A DNA stretch of 64,000 nt from Ctena decussata (taxonomy: Eukaryota; Mollusca; Bivalvia; Lucinida; Lucinidae): the NCBI GenBank assembly GCA_963989385.1, contig OZ022502.1, positions 50,647,454 to 50,711,453 on the forward strand. Direction: 5' to 3'. The notes beneath the pieces were generated by a model. That model searched no databases and was not told where the DNA came from. It saw nothing but the letters and a program-made list of their open reading frames with translations. Below, piece after piece: positions 21,598 through 32,722 of the stretch (positions are counted from its first letter, which is position 1; each line of letters opens with the position of its first letter). The translations under genes were made by a program, and so were the position numbers.

Positions 21598-22740
21598 GCA
21601 CTTGGTGCACACTGAGCCCATATTGATGTCCAATGTTGATGTAGGGGTTTCACATATCAACATCTTTAACAAAACATGTTGATGCAATGGTATCAATGTG
21701 CACCCTAATGCAACATACTGATGTCCAGTAATGATGCACCTGTATCAATGTACAACTCTAACACAACACAGCTTTGACGTAACAATATCACTGAGCATTC
21801 TAACACAACAAATTGATGCCCAACATTGATGCAAGTATATCGATGTGCACTGTAACACAACAAAGCACTGATATAATAATATCTCTGAGCATTCTTACAC
21901 AACAAGTTGATGTCCAAAGTTGATACAATTACATCAATGTGCACTCTAACACAACAGTTCACAGTGATGTCCAGTGTTGATCCAATGAACAATGTGCACT
22001 CTAACACAACATAATGATGTCTGGTGTTGACAAAAAAAACAACAATGTGCACTCTAACACAACAAACTGATGTCCAGTGTAGATCCAATATCACTATGCA
22101 ACTTTAGCACAACTTGGCATTGTTACAATGATATTTATGTGCACTTTAACACAACAAAGTGTTGATGCAATAATAACAATGAGCACTCTAGTACAAAATA
22201 GTGATGTCCAGTGTTGATGCAATGATATGAATGTGCACTCATACACAACATAGTCTTGATGCAATGACATCTATGTGCACTCTAAGTTCTAACATAACAT
22301 ACTGTGTTGATGTAATGATATCAATGTGCACTCTGACACAGCGGCCTTGAATTGCAACCACATCTAGCACTCTAACATAACATGTCAAGCTGATGTCCTG
22401 TGCTGTTGCAATGATATTAATGTGCACCTTACGCAACATACTGATGTAACCGTGGTGCCGCAATGATATCAATGTGCATTCTAACACAACATACTGATAT
22501 CAAGTGCTGATGCAATGGTATCAAAGTGCATTCTAACACATTATGATGCCATGTGTTGATGAAATAGTATCAATGTGCACTCTAACACAACACAATGACA
22601 TCTAGCACTCTAAGATAACATAGGGATGTTCTGTGGTGTTACAATGATATTAATGTGCACCCTTCCACAACATACTGACGTCCAGTGTTGATTCAGTGGT
22701 ATTCTGTGCACTCTTTAAAACACAACACACTCATACTCTT
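21598..22740. repeat. degenerate minisatellite, about 59-bp unit
   Basis: About 19 units of a motif containing AATGTGCACTCTAACACAAC, then ATACTGATGTCCAGTGTTGA and TGCAATGATATC. Substitutions and small indels are common, so stop-free frames on the minus strand are accidental. Confidence 0.85.
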
Positions 22741-23200
22741 TCCTTGCTTTGGGGCTATATTCTTTGATCGGCAACTTTCGTCCAAATATTATTAATGATA
22801 CATATGATAATGAGCAAAAAGTAATAACGGTTTCCTCTTTCATTATTCGCATGATTCATATCATATGGAAAATCTCTTTTGTGCTTTTGTGTGAAGTTCA
22901 CATTCTAATATTTATTGCCAACAATATTTTATTTGTATTCTTTTGTTATTCTGGCCGTATAAGGTATCCCCACAAGATGTGAGTATCACGCTCAATGACT
23001 GGCGTGTTTGTTGTGACTGGAGTGATTGCCTGACCAAAGTACTTAAATCAACAATGACTTTAACGGGTAAATAACAGAAAGACAATATTCAATTTTGCCT
23101 TTTTCAGGTCAATTAATTCTATTGACTAGAAAAGAGGTCTAATACCATGACCATCTTAATTATAAATGTCAAAGAATATTTAAGGTGAAATGATGCACCC
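22741..23200. other. non-coding
   Basis: AT-rich. A 77-codon plus frame at 22749-22982 ends beside a GTGAG but shows no family resemblance. Confidence 0.5.
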
Positions 23201-23331
23201 CCACTGTTTGGTTGCCATTTTTATGAGGGAAACAAGTATAACACAGAACAGTAGTTGCTTCCCTTCTAACAGAGAATTAAATTATTTGAGCATGAATTAT
23301 AGGTTTGTGAAAATCACACTTTTTCAGGTAG

Positions 23332-23582
23332 CATTTCACTTATAATTCGAGAGGAGCATGGCATACAGTGTATGCCATGCCCCTCTCAAATTATAAAGTG
23401 AAATGATGCCATAGATCAGTTACCATAGCAACTATGAAATTACCAACTGTTGTGGTTAGTGCCTTGGCAGAATGACGTCTTGACAGAGTTACCTTGTCAT
23501 CAATATGAACTCACAGTTGCTATGATAACAGATCTATGACGTCATTGGTATTGGAGCATGGCATACAGTGTATGCCATGCTC
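23332..23582. mobile_element. compound foldback element
   Basis: Two near-identical hairpins GAGCATGGCATACAGTG/TATGCCATGCTC (centred near 23366 and 23568) flank a larger inverted pair, ATAGATCAGTTACCATAGCA (23411) and TGCTATGATAACAGATCTAT (23518-23537). The first hairpin extends into CATTTCACTTATAATT / AATTATAAAGTGAAATG. No coding capacity. Confidence 0.75.
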
Positions 23583-24009
23583 TGCCAATTTTTCAATGAC
23601 ACTACAAACTGAAATTCTTTCAACAGAAACTTCAGATTTTCTCAAACGAAAAATTATTCTCGTGTCATTCTAATAATTTTGTGTTTTTAGTGGATCTCTT
23701 CTGGGCTACTTTTAAAGAAAAGAATTACTGTCTGCAAATTTAACTATTTTCAGTTTTCGCACTTAAAAGGTTAATTGGAGCTCTTTACATTTGAATCTTG
23801 ATGAACAAAAGAACAAAGCTTGCTCTGTATGTGCAAAATAAATCAAGCTTAATTTCTTTAATGAGATAGGCGGCAATGTTGGTAATCAATACTGAAATCA
23901 TGCTGAGAAAGGAACAGTTGTTGCAGATGCTTTAAATGTAAAGAAAATCAGCATTCCTTTCGCTGTAGAAATTTGCGTTAACACTTTAAGCACTAGTGAC
24001 AAAAACAGC

Positions 24010-24060
24010 ATATTTGCAATCAGAGTAGGTCCTGATGAGGCGGCTTTGTTGGTTTTGTCG
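24010..24060. repeat. chimeric MITE C/H fragment
   Basis: GTCCTGATGAGGCGGCTTTG joins the arm of MITE C to the end of MITE H (TTGTTGGTTTTGTCGTGTTGC). Only one end of each is present. Confidence 0.45.
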
Positions 24061-24102
24061 TGTTGCGGATCATATATTTTTAACACTGTCAATGTGTTTC
24101 TG

Positions 24103-24305
24103 GATGGATGGATGGATGACTTGCGATTTTACGTCCTTTTCAACAGTATTTCAGTCATATCAGGACGATGGGCTTGTGATAATGAAAGGCTGTGTGCAAT
24201 GGAACCCCGTTTACGATGGAAAGAACTCCGCCTCCAGCGGGGCTCGAACCCGCGACCGCTAGATCAGTAGGCCAGCGCTTAACCCACTGAGCTACCGAGG
24301 CTCCC
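24103..24305 (-). mobile_element. tRNA-derived SINE type B, full length, 12-bp duplication
   Basis: The minus strand starts GGGAGCCTCGGTAGCTCAGT with A box and carries GGTTCGAGCCCC (B box). The tail ends in (GGAT)n. AATGTGTTTCTG is duplicated at 24091-24102 and 24306-24317. The head folds like a tRNA but it is embedded in the repeat family, so it is not called a tRNA gene. Confidence 0.93.
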
Positions 24306-24317
24306 AATGTGTTTCTG

Positions 24318-25701
24318 TATGCATCCGCATTTATTTCATACCCTGTGATGGATCTGTAATAATGAAATAGGAAATGTTTTGTATAAAACAATGTTTATGC
24401 TGGCTAAATTATATTCATAAGTAATGAAAATATACTGTCATAAATTTCCAAAATTTAATCACTCATCCACTTGACACTAAGTGGACCTATAAAAACATCT
24501 TGTCACGAAAGTACACATATTTAGCCTAAATAAAATTCTGTACTTTTTTGATTTCACACGTATAAAGACGAAAAAAATTTCAGCAAAAATATAAATAGTA
24601 CTATAAGAATAAAAGAATTGCTTCATTTACTGCTAGTTGAAGCTAGGGAAGACAGCAAGCATACAACTTCATTTTAGTCAGTTAAGGCAGACCATTTTTA
24701 CTACTTATCTATTGACAAATGCAATGTATGGTTTTCCAGCTGATCTAGAAGTTGTTAGTGGAAGCTGTTACATCAAACAACCCATGGCACTACTGTTTTC
24801 TTTTCTTTTTAATTGTAACTGTCATAGCTGATTGTTTACGCCCATGGGCGTAGACAATCTAGTTAATGCTTTTGACATGGGAAGTACAGCCATTAGTTAC
24901 CCACAATGCAGCTTGACCTGTATGCAACTGTTCTCATATGTGGCGTGAGTGCTATTCGCATAGATGTCGTGAGTGGCCATAAGCTGTTTGCAAATATGTT
25001 GTAATCGCTATTCGCATAGATGTCATGAGCGGTCATATGAAACACCGCACATTTTGTATCACAAGGTAGCAGAATGTATCACAAGGTACAGATGAACAAA
25101 TGACTTGTGATTTTACGGCCTTTTAAACTGTTTTTCAACCATGAAATGATATGATACTGACCACCTGCACCCGTGCTTGAAATCCATGATTTAAGGTCGG
25201 CTTTTAAGATATAAACAAAAGTTGTTTTTTTGTTTTTTTTGGTTGCAATGGTTTATTTGATAAGAATCAACTATTAATGGTTGCTAAGCACATACCAAGC
25301 TTTTTGTGAAAGCTTTACTTGTTATATTTACTGACTGCCATTGCAGGTAGATGCAATGGACTGTTTTCATTTTTTAAGCCAATCAGCATTTGTGTTGAGC
25401 TGCAATTTTGTTTCTCACTCGGAACTGGGCGGCTCTTAATCATGCCTATTTATCCTTTTGCCAAAGACAAAAAAAAGATAAAACAACTTTGATTGTTATC
25501 AGAATGTTTGTTCTTGACAGCTTTGAAAGAGTCTGACCTTGCTGCGAGAATGAAATGTTGCACTGGTTGATGGACTAGTAGTACTTTTCCAGCATTGGTG
25601 TCATCATTGTTGGTGTCAGCTGTTTTTTTCTGGTTTAGCTCTGTTTTGTGACAATACACTGACAGACAAGACATCACCTTTCATGGCATTCTTGTCTTTA
25701 T
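24318..25701. other. non-coding with small palindromes
   Basis: Perfect hairpin ATTGTTTACGCCCATGGGCG / TAGACAAT at 24831-24858. Direct repeat GCTATTCGCATAGATGTC(G/A)TGAG at about 24951 and 25010. No exon accepted. Confidence 0.55.
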
Positions 25702-25941
25702 TGAGCCATAACATGACAAAACCAACAAAGTGGCATGAGTGCCACGTGAAGACTCAGATCAACCCGGGCACCTGCCCTGAGTCTGATTAGTCTTTGCTGT
25801 CGGCATGGAGGTAGCTTAGACTCTTAGCGACCCTTTAAACACACAGCAAAGACTCTGCTCAGACTGGGCAGATGCCCAGGCTGAGCTGAGTCTTTGCTGG
25901 GTCCACACGCCACTTTGTTGGTTTTTTTGTGTCAAGGCTCA
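25702..25941. mobile_element. palindromic MITE family H, copy 2
   Basis: Ends TGAGCCATAACATGACAAAA / TTTTGTGTCAAGGCTCA, then CCAACAAAGTGG arms and inverted AGACTCAG blocks, as in 8993-9234. Confidence 0.85.
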
Positions 25942-27264
25942 ATTGATTTTTCATGAAATGAGATCATGAAAATTCAACATAATGTCAAGTTTTTGGACAA
26001 GGACATTTTGTGGTATTCAGCTCCTTATAAAATTGCTAATGGAGTAAAGCTACTCATTTGAATTTATTGATGGTAAAACCATTGAAAAACTTCCCAAACT
26101 ATCAATTATCCATTCATTTTCACAGCAAGACACCAAGAATAAGGGCGGGTTATATTGGGCATCCTATTATTGTCCCACCGCAACAGTGGGGAAGTGGGAC
26201 TACCACCGCAATCAGCCAATTTAGTGGGACACCAAAATATATATTTGTAATTGGCATACAATTTAAGCAAATTGATTTTTCTACTTGTCAATGTGTCAGA
26301 AAATTTGCTTGTGGTATGGCAAATAGTGAGTACCCAATCAGACTCATCAGGGGCTGTCTGATCAGGGGGCTGCACTATGTACCAATAAATGCTCTCAAAA
26401 TTTTCAGTGTTTACAGTAATTTAGTTTCATATCTATCCCATCTCTTCAATGAAATCTTATATTGATGAGGTAGAGAATAGATACCCATCATTAAGGTTCT
26501 TCCCATGGATGGAGAAGCCTTGAGCTGGGATACCGTAGTCTCTCTACTGAACACCCTCAAAAATTGTATCTATTCATTAGAATATATTTTAGACTACACC
26601 GACCATCAAAACAGCACACCATTTTGATACAGACAAAACAATTTTTATTCATGAGTTTGAGTTGCGGATTAATAGTGTTCTGTCTTGTATTTCCTTACGT
26701 CACCTGCGTGTGGGCTGAAATGTAATTAATTTTACTTAGGTTTGGTTTTGGTATATCCTTGCCAAGGTAAGTGATCATCCTGATACCACAGAATCCACAA
26801 TCCACACGCAGGTGTGTATGATAATCAAATTCTACACTATTTACACATGTACGTATCCCCAGCATAGCTCTATGAATGGACTGTATAGAGCATAAAAAAG
26901 TCTAATATTTTCTGATCATTCTGATTAAATTGAAATCTGAAACAGCTGTATAAGAACAGGTAGACTTTACTGAGGAAATAATAATTTAAATATTATCTTT
27001 TTACAACTTTTTCACACCTGAGGCTGTGATAAATATGCACTTCATGAAGTAAAGGTAGGTACAGATGAACGATTGACAAACAACGGACAGACAAACGATT
27101 CCCTGTACTGTGGCAACAGATACGTTCCACTGAGTTGTGGAGGGACATTGTTACAAGAACTGAAATACACACATAAAGGTAGGGAGCTAAATGTATGCAA
27201 CAGCAAAGAATCAATTCAGCCTACCTAGACCCCCAGTTTTGTCTCACCTGAAGGCTCCTGAAAA
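25942..27264. other. non-coding with weak palindromes
   Basis: Inverted pair CACCTGCGTGTGG (26700) / CCACACGCAGGTGTG (26803) and a GTCCCACCGC-centred repeat at 26170-26215. No coding exon seen. Confidence 0.5.
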
Positions 27265-27597
27265 CACAGGGTATAATCGTTTCCGCCAATTTTTGCTTCC
27301 TGCAGAGACTGTACATCATATTTGGCTTCCACCAAGACTGTCCGCTAACTCTTGCTTCCTGCCGAGACTTCTGTACATGATAAATGGCTTCCTGCAGAGA
27401 CTGTCCACGTGATTCTGCTTCCTGCCGAGGCTCTTGGCAGGAAGCAGAATCACAAGGACAGTCTCAGCAGGAAGCCATTTTTAGAGGACAGTAGTCCCTG
27501 CAGGAAGCAAGAGTTCGCGGACAGTATTGGGGAAAGCCAAATATGATGTAAAGTCCCTGCAGGAAGCGAAAATTGGCGGAATCGATTATACCCTGTG
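27265..27597. mobile_element. large foldback (333 bp) built from GCTTCCTGC units
   Basis: Ends CACAGGGTATAATCG / CGATTATACCCTGTG. Each arm holds four spaced copies of (T/A)GGCTTCCTGC(A/C)GAGACTGT or its complement. The two arms pair almost along their whole length around a centre at about 27432. It could extrude as a cruciform. No target duplication identified. Confidence 0.85.
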
Positions 27598-27696
27598 GAG
27601 AATGAAGAGCAAAGTCTGATGTGCAAGTTTGTCAGTCTGCTCTTTGCATGTGTACTACGCACATATTTTGTTTCATATATGTTTCTGAAGGATTAT

Positions 27697-27897
27697 TTAG
27701 GTGGGTTTACATGGCAACACGCTGCATAACACGTGTCATGCAACTGTTTTTGTCCCACGCAGGTTATGGTTACACAATTAGATGTGTTGCATGCAACAGA
27801 TTTGTGTCACAAAACAAAGGTTTTTACAGGTGTTTACACAGTGACACATGTTGCATGACACACGTGTCATGCAACATGTGTCACCATATAAACCTAT
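27697..27897. mobile_element. MITE family E, copy 2
   Basis: Left GGTGGGTTTACATGGCAACA and right TGTCACCATATAAACC are inverted. The interior has ATGTGTTGCATGCAACAGAT and CATGACACACGTGTCATG. Same organisation as 11685-11909. Confidence 0.8.
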
Positions 27898-28100
27898 CTT
27901 TATAGATATGTTTACAGGCAGAATTCTGTGGAGGGTGCATGGTGTTTTTGTTTGTCTGACAGCTAAACCAGTAAACATAATGTTAGCCCCACTGGTGACA
28001 ACAGTAACATCTTAAGTCTCGCTTTCATCGAGTTGCTAGCAAGAAACAGGCCCTTTATAGAGTTGCAAGCAAGAAACAAGCCCTTTACAAAGTTGACATA

Positions 28101-28293
28101 CAGAGCTCTAGATAAGAGGGAGTATTTGATGATAATTTTTTTTATTTCTCATTGAAACAATATGTTGTGACCCCTCATCTGAACCGTCTCTTCGAGACGG
28201 TTCCGATGAGGGGTCACAACATATGTTTTTATGCAGAATTAACAAAAATTATCTCTTATTATCACCAAATACTCCCTCTTATCTAGAGCTCTG
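28101..28293. mobile_element. hAT-like MITE family B, copy 2, beside a splice donor
   Basis: CAGAGCTCTAGATAAGAGGG / CCCTCTTATCTAGAGCTCTG ends and the central GTCTC-TTC-GAGAC hairpin. ACATA is duplicated at 28096-28100 and 28294-28298. The right duplicate ends on the sixth base of the candidate GTAAGT donor of 28304-28364. Confidence 0.9.
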
Positions 28294-28303
28294 ACATACT
28301 TAC

Positions 28304-28364
28304 GCTTAAACTTGTGAAATTTCAACGTTGTGGGATCCATGTCAAACTTCTCAAACAACTTCAT
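28304..28364 (-). CDS. candidate alternative first exon (20 codons, phase 1)
   Basis: On the minus strand an ATG at 28364-28362 opens 20 codons reading MKLFEKFDMDPTTLKFHKFK. One further base (C) precedes a perfect GTAAGT donor (28303-28298). Upstream in frame is TAA, three codons before the ATG. An overlapping two-codon upstream ORF (ATG GAA TGA) sits just before it, which could damp translation. Phase 1 matches the 62-bp dystrophin exon 19.6 kb downstream and would give a His at the junction. A palindromic MITE is inserted so close that its target duplication begins at the last base of the donor hexamer. The peptide is not recognised. A chance ORF plus donor is possible; the codon pattern and shared phase make an exon somewhat more likely. 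Confidence 0.5.
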
Positions 28365-29192
28365 TCCATATTAATCTCTTTCAATTTATTAATCCTCGCT
28401 TTCATATTGAAATACAGAAATAACATCTCTCTTTATATTGTATGTAAACTGATCCTCCTTTTCTACAATTTCAAGCATCCGTTGACATGCATACTCCCGC
28501 TGTGCCGAATCTTTTGTGAATTTTTGTGATCTTATGACAAAATGGTTTCGTCTAAAATATCAAAAGATACGAATATCACCAAAATATCTAATACTAAATC
28601 TGATATGCAGTATTTCACAAACCAATTAATTTTTTATGATGTGACCTGGACTTCCTATGCTTTTTAAGACCTGGTCACTTTTAGCATGTTTGTAATAATA
28701 AAATTTGTAAATATGGCTCCAAAATAACTGACTTCCCGCCAACAAATGTTATTCTAAACTTTATAATCGAGATAAGACTGGCTTGAATGTGTTGACAAAA
28801 CTAATCCAATTTCGATCTGTCCACTTCTGGTCATTGTGCAATCGTAACTATTAAAATATGCAAACATACTTTCAAATTATGAAAAGTACTTCCCGCCATC
28901 TTTACAGAACATGATAAGAAATTTAGTAGTATTAAAAATGATAAGAAATGACTGAGAAGAAAGAAACAAATAATCTATCATAATCTGGTCACTTTCTTTG
29001 TAGTCCATTTTAGGGGTTGCACCGGTTAAGAAAATGTGAACTCACATTAGTCATTTGCAGTATGGGTCAAATGCTCCATACATGCAAGAAATCAATTTCA
29101 GCTCATCAAAATATTGCAGAGACAGTGCGGTTAAGTTTCGGACATTCCCACTGAGACCTTCTCATGTCAACGTCTGCAATCAATCAGCTTAA
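28365..29192. other. upstream of the 28.3-kb candidate exon
   Basis: Would contain the promoter if that exon is used. AT-rich, no repeats recognised, no TATA box that stands out from the AT-rich background. Confidence 0.35.
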
Positions 29193-29452
29193 CCCTTTAG
29201 TACCTAAAAGTTTGCACCAAGCTATATCACAATAAGAAGGCAAAGAGTGTAGACCAAGATGAGGTAACTCATGATGAGCTGTTCAATCTGAATCTGCAGT
29301 GTTTGCAAAATCAATATGAGCCACCTCATCAGGATCTATGCTGTTTGCCCTCTAGTCTTTGAATTCTCAATATCATATAGCTTAGATGAAATTTTTCATA
29401 AAAAAATTTGCAGAGGTTAAATTTTGTCGTCTGCTTTTTGGGGCTTAAAGGG
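29193..29452. mobile_element. TTAA-flanked MITE family C, copy 2
   Basis: CCCTTTAGTACC ... GGGGCTTAAAGGG between TTAA sites (29189-29192, 29453-29456). Internal GATGAGGTAACTCATGATGAG and a second GAGCCACCTCATC arm. About 70 bp longer than copy 1. Confidence 0.8.
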
Positions 29453-29723
29453 TTAACAGAAATTATCTTCAAAATTTTTTTCATCTTTTCTGAGCATGAA
29501 AAGAAGCTTGCTTCACATGTTTTCATGAAGAATATGCTGAAGTACTTCATACTATTTTTATCCTGGAGTTAAATTGAGTTTTGCCTATCGAGGTGTAAAA
29601 GTTGGTATTAAAACTACAAAAAAAAATAAATAAAAACAAAATCAGAATCTTCTCAACAAGCACCAACATTCAAACCATTCAGTCAAATACTTTTTTGTTA
29701 CATTCTCTCATACCTGCATTAGT

Positions 29724-29936
29724 CAGAGCTGCAGATAAGAAGGGGTAACAGGGATAATTCAAAGATAATTTTTCTTATTTCTCAACGAAAACATATGTTG
29801 TGACCCCTCATTAGAACCGTCTCATCGAGACAGTTCTAATGATGGGTCACAAAACATGTTTTTATGGAGAAATGTGGATAATTATCCCTAAATTATCTCT
29901 GTTACCCCTTCTTATCTGAAGCTCTGATTAGTTATG
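29724..29936. mobile_element. hAT-like MITE family B, copy 3
   Basis: CAGAGCTGCAGATAAGAAGG / CTTCTTATCTGAAGCTCTG with central hairpin. ATTAGT is duplicated at 29718-29723 and 29937-29942 (6 bp). Confidence 0.88.
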
Positions 29937-30574
29937 ACATTTTGTGCTACCTATAGATGTAATCTTATATCTTAAAACAATTTGAAAATTGAAAATTGTC
30001 AATGTTCTTTAAACATGTTAAAGATAAATCTTATCAACTTCATTTAAATTGATCAAGACTGCTTTTAATACAAAGATATTGTTATTTCTAAAATTTTAAC
30101 TCGAGGAATTTTTTCTACAACATGAGCACAATGCTATCATAGCTTATTAATTTTCTGGAACATCTTTTTTTTTTACATTTTTCACACGTGTCATCCATAA
30201 TAATCCAATTTAATTATTCCACTGAATTAAATATACTATGTCCCAATATAACAGCTTCCTTTTTTATCAAGGTGACAAAATGAAATGCGACCACTCAAGG
30301 TTACACCTGAGTGATCCTGAGATTAATCGTTACATTTCTCTGTGTAATTTGGGCTGCTGACGGTCGTGTCAACGTCGTAAACTGTGACAGCAGTCGCACA
30401 CTCGAGTTACTTTGTGGAGTAACAGTCTCATTCATGAAATAGAGTCGTTACCGATAATAGGGGACATCTCAAACATAGCTCTGAATGTAAACAATCAAGA
30501 AATCAATAAACTTTCAAATCCTTGGCAAATTTGATCAAAATTGACTTTAGGTTTACCTGTATACTTTATATGTA

Positions 30575-31759
30575 TACTCAACAGCAAAAGAAACGCATAT
30601 TTTTTAGTGTCTTGTTTTGCCTCATTAAATGTAATGATATTTTACTTTTAACTTAGTACTGGGATTTGCCTATACGTGACCTTAAGTTCTGCAGCATTTT
30701 CTTGTCAAGGTGCAATCTTTCGAAAAAGATATGAAGATTTTTGTCAAAAAAGCAAAAAATCACAAAATTCGGGCTCACATTGGCAAAAAAAAAATTATCA
30801 ATACGATTTTGCTGCAAGTGAGTTCAGCATGATGTAACCAACCGGAAAACGGTATAAAACTTTTGAAAAATTGATTCTTATACAGTTAAATCGCACATGC
30901 AAAAATCTGCATGTTTCCATTTTTTTTCGAAGTTTTTAAAATTCGTCTGAATTATCAAATTATTAGAAAAATCTGGTAATTTGGTATTCAAAATGAGTAA
31001 GACTATGGGTAAAGGACCCGTTTAAAACAAAGTTTAGTTTGAAATAAGCATGTATTCTGCTCACTTCCGGTTTGAACTACGAAATTTAAAAGCCGATAAA
31101 AATCTTTGCCTGGAAAAAAATTGTCTTCCGATTCGCTTACCGTAGACTGCTCTTTATGACAAAGATGCTGTATGATTTTCATTGAGTTTTGCCAAGTGAT
31201 TTCAAGGATCTAGCGCCCGAAAGTTCAATCTGTGGTTGCATTATTGGAAGGACGTACAGAGTAACTTCCCTTTGTTATATACTCCAATTGATTGTGACCA
31301 CTTACCCTTTTATTTAACCCGAATTGGAATCCATTTCCAATTCAGTTTGCTGAAAAATCCACAAAATTTTCTTTTCCTATCGCAAAACTTGCCTACTTTA
31401 CGGGATTTGCATAAAGGGGCATAACTTTGTTTGTAACGAGTAACCAATGCTGAAAATTCTTGATGATATTTCTGAGACTTTGTAGCGTCCTAGATAAAGA
31501 GGGCATCAGTTTTGAAGCCAGGCACAACTCCGCTCAAGACACCGAAATAACTGACCAGTATTTGTGAATTTTGATATTGACCCCTTGATTGTTTACACTT
31601 TCGTTTCGCATGAACAAACAAATAAAATTTCAACAAGTTTGCGACGAAGTGTACTCCATGCTTTGATAATATCTTCCCTGTTTTGCCAATTTCAGCAAAT
31701 TTTTATTTTGACTTCAAAACACCAAAAAGAAAAATATGCGTTATTTTTGCTTTTGAGTA
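30575..31759. mobile_element. TA-flanked TIR element, 1,185 bp
   Basis: Ends TACTCAACAGCAAAAGAAAC / TTATTTTTGCTTTTGAGTA with further inverted ACGCATATTTTTT / AAAAATATGCGT. TA at 30573-30574 and 31760-31761. No transposase frame. Consistent with a Tc1/mariner-type deletion derivative. Confidence 0.8.
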
Positions 31760-32207
31760 TATATAATAAAGGTACCAAGCATGTGTCCCAATAAAGTTTT
31801 AGAGGCCATACAAATTCAGTGGTATTATGACATCTGATACTGTTGGGTTGTTTGTTTTTTTCATAGTGACTGAGAATTTCTGAGAATTTTCTGTAAGTCT
31901 TGAACAGATGACGTATTGGACACCGTTAATAACAAGGTGACCTTCCCAATGTTTGCTGCCATACCAAGGTCTTTATGTTTCAATGAAACAAAACGTAAAG
32001 CTTCAAACAAGTCATATGTATCATGCCATGCAACAGCTTAACCAAAATTGTCAGTTTCAGACACTCTGTTTCATGTGCGTTACTTCACAGTAACAAAGTG
32101 CAGTAAATGTGGCCAGGACCACCAAACTAACATGTTTCCTGAGCATTATTTTAGTGACAATGCAGTATGGATACCCTCATTGATTTTGGATGGACTTTAC
32201 ATTTATA
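31760..32207. other. non-coding
   Basis: No repeat or exon recognised. Confidence 0.5.
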
Positions 32208-32512
32208 TATATGTGCTGTAACCACTTTCAAATGGGCTTAGGGTGTAGAAACAATGTTGTTTCAATGTCGATGCAACATCATGTTGCATCGACATTGATA
32301 AGACATTGTTTCAGTGTTATGTTCAATTTAGGTGAAAACCATAAGTCACTGACATATGACCTGTGCAGTAACCACTACCAAATGGACTTACTGTGCAGAA
32401 ACAATGTTGTTTCAATGTCGATGCAACACCATGTTGCATCGACATTGATACAACATTGTTTTAGTGTTATGTTCAATTTAGATATAAAACCGTAAGTCAC
32501 TGACACATGACC
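32208..32512. repeat. two direct 150-bp units, each with a perfect hairpin
   Basis: TGTAGAAACAATGTTG-like starts at 32245 and 32395 (period 150). Each unit carries ATGTCGATGCAACA(T/C)CATG followed by TTGCATCGACAT and ends in ATAAGTCACTGACA(T/C)ATGAC. The hairpins resemble degenerate family A arms. Confidence 0.8.
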
Positions 32513-32722
32513 TTATAAATTACCTGTATCTGCAATACTGTTATCAGTGATCTCTTCATAATTTGATTGCCCTCTAGGTTGTAAAAAATTGACTTCAGAA
32601 ATGCCTTTGAAGTCTAAACATTTATATAGAAAGAGTAATAAACAGTCATCTGTCACTTCATAGGATAATCATTGATCCTTTACTAACAATTTTCATAACT
32701 GTGATAACAAAAAATTATTTAA

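Noticed and set aside
24233..24303. tRNA genes at 24233-24303, 5900-5982, 19737-19810, 45118-45188
   Set aside because: A and B boxes are present but each lies in a dispersed repeat with a shared non-tRNA tail and target duplications; anticodon arms are imperfect.
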